From Ampelomyces quisqualis (taxonomy: Eukaryota > Ascomycota > Dothideomycetes > Pleosporales > Phaeosphaeriaceae), in NCBI GenBank assembly GCA_018398575.1, contig JAGTXZ010000005.1, forward strand, positions 1,984,001-2,048,000: a stretch of DNA of 64,000 nucleotides, in the 5' to 3' direction. Of this stretch, positions 12,880-25,871 are shown piece after piece (position 1 is the stretch's first letter; the number at the start of each line of letters is the position of its first letter). Under the pieces are notes generated by a model. That model saw nothing but the letters and a program-made list of their open reading frames with translations, searched no databases and was not told where the DNA came from. Position numbers and translations under genes: made by a program.

Positions 12880-13725
12880 CGTTAGGAAAATTTAAGATTA
12901 ATCTAGTTAGCCTAATCGCTGCGACCTGCAGCAGCCTAACAGCGATACTGTCTACTAGACAATTCGCTAAAGTTGCCCCACTTACTTCTAGTTACTAGCA
13001 ACCTAACAGCAACCTAACAGCAATCTAACAGGGCTGCTAGAGTTGCTAGATCTAACAGAGTTGCTAATGTTGCCAATTTTACTCACGTAACTGTATTGCT
13101 GTATTTTTATGATTACGTAAGTAACCTAAAAATACAAAATATAGAGCGGAATTCCCTCTTTAAAATGCATTATTTAGGAATTTTTTAGCTGCTCTAGTTA
13201 TTAAGATATAGCGCGTTAAAGTTATAAACTTTTTTAAAGAAACTTTAAAGTACGTTCAACACAATAGATCCTAGCGCCTACACTATAATATAACAGAATA
13301 AGATAGTTCTAGAGTAAAATCTACACTTTAGTTACTATTTCTTTAAAAAAAAATATAATATATTATCTAGTTAAAGTGCTAGAGCGTTAGCGAAAACAAG
13401 CCTTGGCAAAGAACATTAAAAAGTGACAAACTTTACTGCTGTGCATCTCAGCAACTAGAGCAGCTATAAAAATTCTAAATAGTGCGTTTTAAAGAGGAAA
13501 TTAAGCTCTATATTTTAGGTTTTTAGAATAATTACATAATCGCGCAGGTGGGGCAGGTGGGTCTAGTAGATTAGGTGGATCAATTTGGGCGTCTTTGTCT
13601 AATTAGGCAGCTAGAACAAATAGGGGTAGCTAGGCACTGTAGACTACGGTCGAAAACTGTCTGGTCGACTGTTCCAACAATGTCGCCAATGTTGCAGATG
13701 TTGCTAACGTTGTGTTTTCCTAACG
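12880..13725. mobile_element. TA-flanked non-autonomous inverted-repeat element
   Basis: CGTTAGGAAAA at 12,880-12,890 is repeated inverted as TTTTCCTAACG at 13,715-13,725, and TA stands on both outer sides (12,878-12,879 and 13,726-13,727). TA duplication with short terminal inverted repeats is typical of the Tc1/mariner-pogo group. No transposase is visible in the 846 bp. The interior is less AT-rich than its host element and keeps many CA and TG dinucleotides, so it probably arrived after most of the RIP. It separates the host element's gag side from a protease-like stretch near 12,840. Confidence 0.65.
13111..13541. repeat. Long imperfect inverted repeat (about 140-bp arms) inside the TA-flanked element
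   Basis: The left arm starts GATTACGTAA (13,111). The right arm ends TTACATAATC (13,541). Read inverted, they share the core stretches CTCTATATTTT, TTTTAAAGAG and AACTAGAGCAGCT over roughly 140 bp. It is either a MITE nested in the larger element or that element's subterminal inverted repeat. No clear target duplication was seen at its own ends. Confidence 0.65.
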
Positions 13726-14999
13726 TATTAAAGTAGTTAAGTAGCGTCTCTTATTCTCTATCCTCTTTACTAACGCTATCTAAGAAGCGCTTCTAGTTCT
13801 CTAAGAAGGTAAAGGCTACTAGTTTTTTAAAATTTCTGTTAAGGCTACTATAGCGCTTAGGGCGCTAATAGCGTAAATCTATACTATGTTTAGGTAGCTC
13901 TATATATAGTGTTCTTACTTACTATAACATATATATAAATTACAATTATAACACTACTTATAGAGCCTCTTAGAGACCTAGTTTTTTAACTAAAGTTAGC
14001 CTATACTATTCTTTTACTAAGCCTTAGTCTGCTCTTTTGTTCCTAAACCTATACTAACTATAGATACTGTTACTATCTTAACGTCTCTGTCTAAGTTTCT
14101 TTTTACCTAAGTCTTTTCTTTTATGTATAAGTATTAGTGCTCCTTAATAGCTATAGTTTCTAAGTTAATTATAATAGATTAGTATTTAGCTACTACCTAG
14201 TTAAAATCTGTATAGAAAACACTATAGTAAAGAGCAACTTGTTATAAAGAATAGTTTAAAGTATATTATAATTTATTAAATTACTATTTATTATCCTATA
14301 TTACTCTTTTATATTGCAAGAAAAGAAACTTAAAGCGCAAAAAGAAGTTAGTAAAAGACTTCTTCTTAGACTAGTGTAGCTCTTCTAAAACAGCTTAAGT
14401 ATATTTCTTACTATACTTATCTCTATAGCAAAAGTAAAGATATTTTATAAAGTTTATAGAGTTCTAGTTACGTACTTCTCTTCTACTAGTGTAGTAAGAA
14501 GTAACTTTCTATTAGACCTTAGGTAATAAGTTAGCCTAAATAAAAGTATATTAGTCTTAAGCGCTTCTAATAATAGCTAAGTTAGTCTTAAGCTTATAGG
14601 TTATAGTAACATCTTAGGTAGTAAAGTAAAACTTATTGCCTAAAAAAGAGTTACTAAGAGGCAGTAGTTTGCGTTAGATAGGCTCTTAGACTAAAGAAAG
14701 AGTAGAAGTAGTAAGCGCTAGATTTCTAGCAGTCTACTTATTATATAGCGCTAGAAGAGGGTTTAGCAAAAGAGCTATTACAAAAAGAAGAAAGTTTGCA
14801 AGTTAAGTAATAAAGGACTAGAGTACTATCTCTAGAGCGTTAATTTAGTTCTCTATAGCCTAAAGATAACTATCTAATAGAGTATAACAAGCCTAAAGGT
14901 TAGTTTAAGACTCTTGTGCTTTAGGCTCTAACTTAGTATTAGAGTATTAGTTAGATATAGCTATTCTGCAGTTATTATTATATTAGAAAAAAATACAAT

Positions 15000-15186
15000 T
15001 GTTATAGGCTAGCCTGCAAAGATAGAATAATAAGGTGCTAGAAAGAGTTATATTTCTTAAGCTCTTTTATCTGTTATAGAAGAGACTTATATACCTTTTG
15101 TGTGTGCTAGTTTATAAGAAGGTAGTAAGGCTAGGCTAAGCTCTACTTAAAGATATAAAGGGCTAGGTAAAGCCTAGCCTATTATA
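15000..15186 (-). repeat. LTR (187 bp), right
   Basis: It is the partner of 7,784-7,970 and is followed directly by the TAAAG target duplicate. Confidence 0.88.
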
Positions 15187-16099
15187 TAAAGTAAGACTTA
15201 AGTAGCTTAATTATTTACTTAGTATTCTAGAATTACTCTTAATTAGTATCTAATAGATATTAAAGCTTAAGATAGCTCTTAGCTAATTTTATAGTGTAAC
15301 CTTATACTAAGGCTATATATTACCTTTTAGTCTAATAGTAATCTAAGTTAATTTTAAGTTAATTCTAGATAGAAGCCTACTATTAGCAGAAGGTAGAATC
15401 TTTTCTATTACTAAGATTATTAATATTAGGCGTCTTTTCTAATTATTAAAGTTAGTAAGAACTTTTAAAGTAATATAAGTATTCTAATATAAAGCTATTA
15501 GATACATAGTAGGGTATAAAATTATTCTAAGAGGATTTGGTAGTAGGTAAAGGCTTATCTAGTTCTACTAAAGAAGTTAGTCCTTTTTTAAAAGAATTAA
15601 TTTCTACTAATACTTGTTTTAGTTCTTGTTGTAATTAATTAACTTCTATTTACGTAAGAGTTAGATTTAGTGCAGCTCTAGGCTAAGGAGTATCCTTAGA
15701 TTTCTTAGTGTCTAACTTTCTTACTTTAGTATTCTATTACTAGGTTATAACAGTTAATATAGAGTCTTCTTAGAATCTTCTAGGTAATAGTGTAGCTTTT
15801 AGAGAAGTTATTAGTATTGCCTCTAATACTTCTAGGTTATTAATAGTCTCTAAGTTTCTATCCTAGCGCTAAACGCAACTTTTACTAAAGTAATCTTAAC
15901 TATTATTAATAAGAAAATCTAAACCTAAAGGCTTTAGCTATTAAAAGATCTAAGGAATTCTAACTGTGTTTAATAGATTTAAGGTTGCAAACAGATCTAA
16001 TTTAGATAGAGTTCTAGACGTTTTAACGCAATGTTTTTAAAAGTAAATTGTAATATTATCTAAATACTATTACTAGTAGAATAAAGTTTCTCTTGTAAC

Positions 16100-16398
16100 A
16101 TAATAACATAAGTAGGTATAGCTATTAGAATTAAATTAGATACGTATTAGAGGCATATAGAAGTGCGTGTTATATTAGAGATTCTAGATTAGCTATATAC
16201 CTATAGGTCTTGTATAGAAAAACAAGAGAAACTTATTCTTTATCTAATACTATAGACTTATATTTATAGTAGGTGTAGTAACTAAGTTAGAGCGTTATTA
16301 AAGCGTCTTTAGTTCTAATCTACTAGCTCTCTATATAATCTGTTACTAAGCCTTTATAAGGTATTAGATATAACATATGTTTGCATATATTTATTATA
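16100..16398 (-). repeat. LTR (299 bp) of the third chromovirus copy
   Basis: This is the reverse complement of the 299-bp LTR seen at 19,258-19,556 and 26,337-26,635, strongly RIP-mutated. The shared landmarks are the TACGTATTAGAGGCATAT stretch, the GACCTATAGG-type core and the AAGCCTTTATAAGG stretch, in inverted order. It is the upstream (5') LTR of the minus-strand copy. Confidence 0.8.
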
Positions 16399-16495
16399 AA
16401 TAGAATCTTATTTTCTTAGTAATATACTTAGGTATTATATATATATATTCTGTAATCTGCTAATTTATATATCTTGTTACAATTTAGTTTAGTAC

Positions 16496-16690
16496 TATTA
16501 GATAAAAGGTTCTAATAATATGATAAAATGTTTGGAGTACTACTTGTATATTATTATGTGTATAGTGTAGTCTTATAAGAGATAAGACAGCAGGTCTCTC
16601 TATTCTAGTCCTCCTTAGGACTAGAAGGTCTATAAAACGTGCTATCTTTAACTCTGTTTCCTTTCGTTAAATACTACCTTATATCTAACA
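16496..16690 (-). repeat. Copia LTR, left (3') copy, RIP-mutated
   Basis: It pairs with 36,808-37,002. It differs by many C:G to T:A transitions, including loss of the terminal TG (now TA). Confidence 0.9.
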
Positions 16691-17639
16691 CACCCCTTTA
16701 GCTTAAGCTTTACTCTAAGCTAGAACCTCTACTAATATAACTCTAGGTCCTTCTATGCTGCTACGTAAGGTCTTCTTATCTTTATAGCTTCTTAATGCAG
16801 TGCCTGCAATCTCTATACTCTCTATCTAGTTAAGTAATTTTTTAATTTGTCTTTACTTAATAACAATCTTATCTCTAATATTAACTAGGCTAACATAATC
16901 TAGGAACTAACGCGTCTTGTTTACAAAGAGTAACTTAGTAAAGCTTTTAGCAATTATCTTGTTAGAAGGCGTATAAGTTACCCTAATCTTCTTCTGTTAT
17001 ACTTCTTGTTATAGCTAGTAATTGTAAATATCTACGTATTAGAGCTTTGTTATTAACTAGAAGGTATTCTTGTTAACTAGCTAAATAGTTTATTTGTTGT
17101 TGCACTAGATTGTAATTATAGAGTCTTAAAGCTTAATACCTAACTTAGTCTATAGTTATATAAGGAATTGTGCCTCTTTTACTGCCTTTACTAGAGAGAG
17201 TAGTTTTACTTTAGTTATTAATATTATTATAGTATCTTACTTGTTTGCGCGCTATGCAATTGCTCCTCTAAAAAGCTTTATAATAAATCCTTAAGAACTC
17301 TTTTAGTCTATTATATTGTCTACAAATAATGCGTTACTAGCTACTACTAGCTTATTACTTCTACTAAACTAGAGGCTAAGAGATTGTATATGTTGTAGGT
17401 AGAAGAGGATATAGTTAGCAGCTCTATAGTATTTAGAGCTTAGATTTGTTAGGAATTGCGCGAGTTGTAAGGTAGCAAAGGCAACGTCTAAGCGTGTATT
17501 TACTACTATAAACAAAAGTAAGCTAATCTTTTGTTAGTATAAGTTTATCTCTGTAGCTAAGGCTAGGTCTTTTCTTAGCAATAGTTTAACGCGTAATATT
17601 AGAGCATTATGTTGTACTATATAGTTAGTAGCAAGTCTA

Positions 17640-17880
17640 GTAATCTTATTAATGTAAGCTGCTTAAAATAGCTAGATCTTTTAGGCTTCTTAGTTTCTAA
17701 TAACTTCTAGTCCTAGAAACTACTTAAGGAGTTCTCTTCTAGTAACAGTATACTTCTTCTGTAACTCTTCTATAGCCTTATCTGCTACCTCTCTCTTGTC
17801 TAAGTAATTGCTAAGAATAATATTATCTATATAGAAGAAGATAAATACTCTATTACAAATTATATAGTATAGCTTATAGA
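17640..17880 (-). pseudogene. Degenerate copia reverse transcriptase region
   Basis: The minus strand shows the YIDNI box (17,815-17,850), then a Lys/Glu-rich spacer and a FLGLEV stretch, the standard order in copia RT. Stops replace Gln codons. Confidence 0.75.
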
Positions 17881-19257
17881 GTATAGAAAGGAAACCTATA
17901 CTTGCAAGAGTATTAGTAATATGTTATTAAGACTATTAGTCTAGTAGCAAACAATAAGAATGCTAGTATAGACTAGAGGTATAGCTAAGGTTGGTTTTTG
18001 CGGATAGGTGCAGAGTTGCTTTAGATATAGAGGGTATTGTTACTAAGACAGTAAAGGCTAGGGCTTTCTAAAAAGAGTAACAATAGTTAGATAGCTTAAT
18101 GTAACTAACTTAAGCGTCTGTAATATAAGTTAAATATAATAATCTATAAGGGCTTATTGTAGTTCTTATATACTAAAGAGGTTCTACCTTTACTCTGTGT
18201 GCTCTGCGTGCTCTATAAGATTAGAGAGAGTAGAGAGAGCATTCTGCTCTGTTAGCTCTGTGTTAAGCAAGAGAGTAGAGAGAGCAGCTTAGTCTAGTAA
18301 CTAATTAGTAGTGTAGTGCAGAGTGTGCTCTCTAGTTATTCTTGCTTAGGAGAGAGCGCTTTGGTAGGGCTAGAGCCTAGCAGCTTATAGGTTGTAACAT
18401 ATGTCTCTACTACAAGAGAGGTAAAATCTAGAGGCTATATAACACCTTGTCTAGCTAAAGTATTATACCTTTTCTAGTATATCCTCTAGGTATATATATA
18501 TAGACTAGTTAATTAATTAGCGCGTGTACAAAGGCGTTTGTAACGTTAAATTACCTAAGCTCTAGGCTAAACTAAGTAGTAATAGCTACAAGTATATAAA
18601 ATAATCTTTTAGCTAGTGTAGCAGCGTAAGTGTCTAGAGCTTACATATTGTTCTACTAATTACCTCTTACTACTAGCCTTGCCTTACACTTCTTAAGTTA
18701 AGACTGCTTGTCTAGCTTATAGGTGTATATCTATATTAAGTCTAGTACTTAGATTTCTTCTCTTCTTGCTTAAAAGCTTAGTACTTCTATCTATAACTTA
18801 GTCTTCTTGTAGCTCTTAAGGTATTCTTTTTTAGCCTTCTTAAAGCTATTGTAGAACAGGTAACTTAGCTTAAGTCTGTTTAGTAAGAGTAGAGGTAGTA
18901 GCTTACTAAGATAGAGTTAATATTCCTTTATTATCTTGCGCGTAATACTTATATTATCTACTTATACTTCTTTAATATCTTAAACGTTTTCTACCTATAG
19001 ACTAGCTATAAAAGCTACAGCCTAAGGCTTAGCAATATATACTAGGTGTTCTTATACATTTCTTACTGTTAGATTAGCTTTATAGGCTGTAATCCTAGGC
19101 TTAGCAATAGTAGCTAGACTTGTTACGTTAAGTAGAGGTTAGAGTCTGTCTCTTTTGCCTAGAAAAGACACTTAGTAATTAACTAGCTTAGCTCTATCTC
19201 TTTTGCGTAGAAGGTCTATGTAACAGGCACATGCAAACATATATTACATCTGATACC

Positions 19258-19556
19258 TATAACAAGCATATGCAAACACATGTTACATCTGATACCTTAT
19301 AAAGGCTTAGTAACAGATTATGTAGGGAGCTAGTAGATTAGGACTAAAAGCGCTCCAACAGCGCTTTAACTCAGCTGCTACGCCTACTATAAATATAAGC
19401 CTATAGCATAGATAGAGGACAAGTTTCTCTTGTCCTTCTGTACAAGACCTATAGGTGTATAGCTAATCTAGAATCTCTGATACAACACACACTCCTATAT
19501 GCCTCTGATACGTATCTGATTTAATCTTAATAGCTATACCTACCTGCGTTGTTACA
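19258..19556 (+). repeat. 5' LTR of chromovirus copy 1 (299 bp)
   Basis: It starts TATAACAAGC (TG mutated to TA) and ends GCGTTGTTACA. Confidence 0.9.
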
Positions 19557-22099
19557 TTACAAAAGAAACTTTGTCCTGCTAGTAATAGCATTTAGATAAT
19601 ATTGCTATTTACTTTTGAAAAGATTGCGTTAAAACGTCTAGAACCCTATCTAAATTAGATCTGTTTGCGACCTTAAATCTATTAAACACAGTTAGGATCC
19701 TTTAGATCTCCTAACAGCTGAAGCCTTTAGGTTTAGATCTTCTTATTAACACGACAGTTAGGATTACTTTGGAAAAGTCGCGTTTGGCGCTACGATAGAA
19801 ACTTAGAGACTATTAATAACCTAGGAGTATTAGAGGCAACGCTGATAACTCCCCCTAAAGAACTAACTCTAGGAGCCTTCCCCTAAGACAACTCTGTATC
19901 AACTATAACAACCTGGCAACAGAGTGCTAAAGTAAAAAAGACAGACACTAAAGAACCCCCTTAGCCTAGAGCTGCACTAAATCTAACCTCTGCCTAAATA
20001 GAGGTTAATTAATTACAACAAGATTTGAAACAGGCTCTAGCAGAAATTAATTCCCTTAAGAAAGGACTAACTCTGTTAGTAGGACTAGACAAGCCCCTAC
20101 CTACTACTAAATTACCTTAGAATAATTCTGCACCCTGCTGTTTATCTAACAGCTCTACATCTAAGTACTTATATTGCTATAAGAGCTCTTGCTAACTTTA
20201 ACAATCTAAGAAAACGCCTAATATAGATAATCTTAGCAATAGAAAAGATCCTACCTTCCGCTAATAGCAGGCCTTAATCTAGGATTAACTTAAAATTAAC
20301 TTAGATTACTATTAGACTAAAAGACAACGCATGGCCTTAGTATAGGGCTACACTACAGGATTAGCCAAGGGCTATCTTAAGCTACAATATTTATCAGATA
20401 CTAATTAAGAGCAATTCTAGAACGCTAAGTAAATAGTTAAGCTACTTAAGTCCTATTTTATTACAGGCAACAAGGTAGCTAAAAGCTGTGCAGCGTTTAA
20501 TTAATTGTAGATAACAAAGAAGGAAACGTTCCTCTTATTTAAAGCTAGGTTTTTAAGTTCTGCAGTCAAGAGACAAGTACCCCCTTTAGAGTAGTTTTAC
20601 TACTTATAGACTAAGATTACGCTAGGGTTGCAAGCCCCTAACCTAGGATTTAGGCACTAATAGAAGAACTTATTTAATTAGATAGTAGAACACCTTACTG
20701 CATATAATATAGAGCGGAAGAACAACTCTACACTAAGTATAATACTAGCTGCTGCTAGGTTGCCAATTAGGTTAGCCCTATAACAGAATTTAGAGCTAAA
20801 TTAGACTACTACTACTAGCGCTCTAACAAATTCTGCGCTAGCCTATTAATCTATAACAGTGTGTCTTTCTACAAAGACCCCTAAGCTAGAATAACAGAAG
20901 ACCCCTAGTAGTTGTTACAATTGCAGTAAGCTAGGACACTACTCTAGTAACTGTACAAAGCCTTGTGTGCGTTAGATTAAAGCTGTAGAAGTAGATAAGT
21001 ATAAAGATGCTTAAGAGCAACCTAATTAGGAGGTGTATTGTATAGGAAACAGAAGCGCTTAGGAGGACACTCCTCCTTAGGCCTAAGCTGTTACAATCTA
21101 TCTTACCTTAACCTTTCTTATTTGTTTTGCAGTTCTTATTTCTTTATGCCTACGCTTTTTACAACTAAGGCCTTGGCTTACGCCTTAATACTCTTGTTAA
21201 CACTAGTGCTTAAGGTTTCTTATTTTTAAATTCACAAATTGTTTTATCTGTTTCCAAAGCCTTGCAGCAACCTATCTAGAAGCTCCTCTTTTAGGTTTAG
21301 GTGCGCAGCTTTAAGGATTAGATTACTTCTTTAGTTACTTAATATATTTAACTACACTTAAATATCAATAGCTAAAAGATTTTAAACTGTCTATTCTTTA
21401 TCCTTGATCTTAGGTCTTAGGATTATATACTTAGCCTCTAATAGTTAAGACAATTTAAGATTTAATTAGACACAGATAGGTTACAGTTTATTTGGCTATC
21501 TAAGTACCTCTGTTTATATAATCCTTTACCCCCTATTCCTACTATTCTACATTAAGCTATAGTGCTAGCTACTGTCTATCTTAATGTGTAACAACGCAAC
21601 GCTCTATAGGAGAAAGAAGACTATTGTATCCAAAACAGCCCTTACTGTTCCTCTTCTTCTATTTATTGTATTAAGAAATGCTTAAAGCTCCTATTAGCCT
21701 GAAAAATCTCAGAGATCCCTTATACCCTAACTAAGCAAAACCGCTTAGAGTCTAAACCCCCTCTAACTACCTGCATTACTCTTATTTCCGCTAATGCATT
21801 TTACTTTATTATAAAGAAGCCCTAGAACAAGTTCTTTATAATAAGCCTCTATAAGATTAACAGGATCCTTGCCTCTAAGGACAACGCAGACAATTAAAGC
21901 TAATTAGATAAGAAATTACCTACTTGTTACTCCTAGTATTAGGATGTATTTAGCAAGTTAGCAGCCAATTAATTGCCTCCTTATTGTTTGTACAATTACA
22001 AGATTGTCCTTAAAGAACTATTACTAAATGCGTTTAGTCTCCTATATAAGCAAAACTAGGAGGAGCTTAAAGCTACCAAGGCCTACGTCTAGAACTACC

Positions 22100-24860
22100 T
22101 TTAGAAGGGTTTTATTAAGGCTAGCTAAAGTCCTTTTACTTTACCTATTCTCTGTGTACGTAAACCAAATAGAGATATACGTATCTGTGTAGACTACTAG
22201 AAGATTAACGCCCTTACGCGCAAGGACGTCTATCTAATCTCTTGCATTAATAAGCTGCTATTACGTCCCTCTAAAGCTAAGATCTTTACTAAGTTTAACA
22301 TCTAGGCTGCCTTTAACAAAATTTGTATAGATCCTAACTCTAAAGAGTATACTACCTTTTAGACCTGTTATAGTATATATAAGTGTAAAGTTCTCTCTTT
22401 TAGCTTGTGTAATAGGCTAGCAATGTATTAGCGCTACATAAATAATATACTAATTAATTATCTTAACAATTTCTGTATTACGTATCTTAACAATATCCTA
22501 ATCTACTTAGAGGATATAAACTTACATTAGGAACACGTCTAAAAGGTCTTAGAGCGCCTACATACTATAGGACTCTAAGTAGACATTTAGAAGAGTAAAT
22601 TTTATGTAACCTGCACAAAGTATCTAGGCTACGTTTTAACAAACTAGGGCACTAAAGTTAACCCTGATAAGGTAGAAGCACTCTAAAACTAGGCTGAACC
22701 TACTATAGTTACTAGCGTTAAGTTATTTCTTAGTTTTGCTAGTTTCTATTAACAGTTTATTAAGGATTTCTCCTGTGTAGCCAAACTGATCCTAAAGCTT
22801 TAAAGTCTCTCTACACTGTTTGAATAGACTACAGACTGCCAATAGGCTTTTAATTAGATTAAAGCCTTACTCCTAGCTATTCCTACGCTATCTTATTTTT
22901 ATCCTAAGTATAATACAAAGTTAGAAACTAACGCGTTAGATAGAGTAATAGCAGGAGTACTTTCTTAGAAGCACTCTAACAACAAGTAGTATCCCGTAGC
23001 CTTCTACAGTTACACCCTATTTAGGGCTAAGCTTAATTAAGAAATACACAACAAAGAACTTTTTGCTATCCTAAAAGCGTTTAAAAAGTAGAGAGCTGAA
23101 CTTACCTCTATACAGAGTTAAATCCAGGTGTATTTAGATTACTGCTCCTTAGAATACTTTATAACTACTAAGGTTCTTAATGTATGTTAAGCACAATAGG
23201 CAAAGATTATTGCCTCTTTTAATTTCTGTATTAAGTACACGCCTAGCAAGCTTAACAAGCAAGCTAATATCTTAAGCCAAAGGGAATAGGACGTTAGCAA
23301 AGTTAAGGCTGCCTAACAAAACAACAGATCCTGTGTACTTCTGGGACCTAAACGCCTAAACCCCCTAGTTAACTCTAAACTAGCTTAGAACTACGTCTGT
23401 AACTAGCTAGAGATTAATGTTTTAGCTATTTTAGTCCAATCTATTAGTGCCCCCCTAAATCTTAACTTGTTAGAACTAATTAAAGCCCTGTTAGCAGAGA
23501 ATTGCTGCTCCTTTAAGGAAGAACGCTTTACGCTACTACAGCTATATTGTATCTAAGAAGAACTACTGCTGTATTACTTACGCCTATGTGTACCTAGAGA
23601 TTTCCCTTTGTGCACCTAACTAATTAGAGAAGCTTACAATTAGGTATCTACTGCCTACCTAAGCGCTATAAAGATGTATTAGCTCCTAGCTTAGCAATAC
23701 TACTAGAAAGGTATAGAGGCTACATGCAAACGCTATGTATAAAACTGCGTTTTCTGTTAAAGATCTTATCTAAGACAGCTCTAATCCTAAGGGTTCCTCT
23801 ATCTATTACTAATTCTTAACAGGCTTATGCAGTATTTATGTATAGATTTCAAGACATTCCTAACTAATTAGCATAGCTATAATCAAATTATAGTTATTAT
23901 TAATTGCCTATTAAAGTAAGCTATCTCTATCCTGTGTTACAAGACTATTAACGCCTAGGAAATAGCTTATTTGTTTATCTAATAGGTATACCAATTTGGC
24001 TATACGCCTGAAAGCATAGTGTCTAACTACAGCCTCTAGTTTATGTCCTAATTCTAGTCTAAGTTCTGCAAGATCCTAGGCGTGCAAATTAAGCTTTTTA
24101 CAGCCTACTATAAACAAACTAATAGACAAACTAAGATTATAAACAAGTATATTAATTAACAATTAAGGCCCTTTATATTCTACTACTAGGACAACTAGAG
24201 TAACCTCTTGCTAATAATTAATTAAGCTTAAGCTACACTGCTGCACTCCGCAATTAGTATAGCACTGTACTAGCTCTTGTTTAGATCTAAACTACAACAG
24301 AGCTAGGATTAGGTATTATCTCTTTTGAAATATAAAGATATAAACGTTAAGGATGCCTTAAGCTTAGCTACCTGCATGCATAAAGCCTAGCGCACAGCCA
24401 AAGACAATATAGAAAAGGCGCAGCAACAAATAGCTACTAAGGTAAACAAATATTGTTAACCTATTAATTAGGCAGTAGGTAACAAGGTTTACCTCTTAAC
24501 CTAAAACCTATCTGTTACCCGCCTAAGTTGCAAACTTGCTAAATTGTAAGAAGGCCCCTTTAAAGTTCTAGAATAAGTTAGCTATTTATTTTAACTAAAG
24601 CTACCTAAAGGATCTAAGATCTATAACGTGTTCGCTTTAGATGTCCTCTGCAAGGACCTTAACAACCCTCTAGCTAGTTAGCTAAGCCTAAACCTATCTA
24701 GCATCCTAATTTAAGGCGTTAAAGAATAGGAAGTTAAAGAGATCCTAGCTAGCAAGCTATACTGCTCTATCCTAAAGTATTGTGTGAAATAGGTAGGCTA
24801 TAATTCTAACTCTACCTAGTATAATGCCTTAAACTTTATAGGCGCTCTACACATGTTGCA
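22100..24860 (+). pseudogene. Degenerate pol of chromovirus copy 1 (RT, RNase H, integrase, chromodomain)
   Basis: Read through the stops, the forward strand gives gypsy domains in order. The RT catalytic box at about 22,482-22,508 reads YLNNILIY (YLDDILIY with both Asp changed to Asn). RNase H-like sequence follows near 22,850-23,250. The integrase zinc-binding stretch CKRYV.NCVFC.R lies at about 23,723-23,763, with a D,D(35)E-type core after it. A chromodomain-like end (EVKEILASKLY...VGYNS) lies at about 24,729-24,820. Nearly all stops are TAG or TAA where Gln would be expected. Confidence 0.85.
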
Positions 24861-25871
24861 AGCGTTCTATAAACGCTATCTAAAATAGCTAGGACTTCTA
24901 CAAGCGTTAGCCAAATAGATTACAGCATAGGAAAAAGGAGTTAAAGATCTTACAGCATTACAAGACAATTATGTTAGGGAAATTAAACTTAATATTGAAA
25001 CTACTATACTAGTAGGTAACAGCTATTAATAATAGGAGTCTTACTCTTTTATTAGATCTAATAGTAGACTGTTATTGCTACTAGTAGGACGTTCTTAATT
25101 GTTTAAATCCCTAGGTGCAGACACTAACGCACTACCTAGTAGTCCTCTATTCTAGCCCTGCTTGCTGCAAGTACTAGCCTTCTGCGCTGCCTTTTGCGCC
25201 TTCTCTCGCTCTGCTAACTAATTAGCCCTTAATGCTATTATAACATCTACTAGCTAAGTAACTACACTAGTTAACCCTGCTGTGCTTTTCCTAAGCAACC
25301 TAACCTCCTTAGCTAGCTCCTTCCTCTAGTAATAAGCGCTAACTAATAAGTTAGCGTTATTTATATTAGCTACTTGTACAGTACTTACTTGCACAACAGC
25401 AGCTAACTAAAACGCTGCCTTCTTAACAGTAGCCTCTTGCTCTAACACTACCTTGTTAGACTTGTCTCTACCTAAGGCAGTAAACCTGCAGTCAAGGGCT
25501 CTAAAAAGGCTATTATACTCCTAGCCCGCATATAGGGGAACTAGGTAACACTTCTTATTTAAGAGTGTGCAATAAGCACACTTCTTAGACATGTCTAAAT
25601 AGAATTTAAACTTAATATTAAAATGGCCGTAAGTAAAAGCCCTTGCAGCCTGCAGGCAAACAACCTAATAGGCTAGGGGATAAGCCCTAGAAGAGACAGG
25701 AATAGGCATTATATGTATCTACTATATAGTTAGCTAGTAATTAAGAAAGGATAAGGCTTAGATAGCTTTAGGTATACAAACGTAAGGGGGAGAGTGTAGA
25801 GAAGTAGTATACTAGAGGGCTAGCCTTGTATATATGCTTAAAAAGCTTAAGGTAAAGTTAAGAACGTTAAA

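Larger units (their letters stand above)
7784..15186 (-). mobile_element. Ty3/gypsy LTR retrotransposon, minus strand, inserted in the third chromovirus copy
   Basis: Two 187-bp LTRs (7,784-7,970 and 15,000-15,186) bound the element, and TAAAG is duplicated at 7,779-7,783 and 15,187-15,191. A purine-rich tract on the minus strand next to the left LTR (about 7,971-7,990) fits a polypurine tract and sets the orientation. The minus strand at 11,719-11,748 reads Val-Tyr-Leu-Asp-Asn-Ile-Leu-Ile-Tyr-Ser, the gypsy reverse-transcriptase YLDD box with its second Asp changed to Asn by one C:G to T:A change. An inverted-repeat element interrupts it at 12,880-13,725. It is not coding-competent. Confidence 0.88.
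6885..16398 (-). mobile_element. Ty3/gypsy chromovirus, third copy, minus strand, interrupted and truncated
   Basis: The reverse complement of 15,192-16,398 and of about 6,895-7,783 matches the LTR and 5' internal part of the two chromovirus copies at 19.2-33.7 kb. The two pieces become continuous when the element at 7,784-15,186 and one TAAAG duplicate are removed. Similarity to the other copies stops near 6,890, so the pol part is missing or too diverged to see. It is heavily mutated: most CA and TG dinucleotides kept in the younger copy at 19,258 are TA here. Confidence 0.75.

Noticed and set aside
21038..21229. 63-codon open frame inside chromovirus copy 1
   Set aside because: It lies within the mutated gag-pol region in a short undamaged stretch and starts mid-element.
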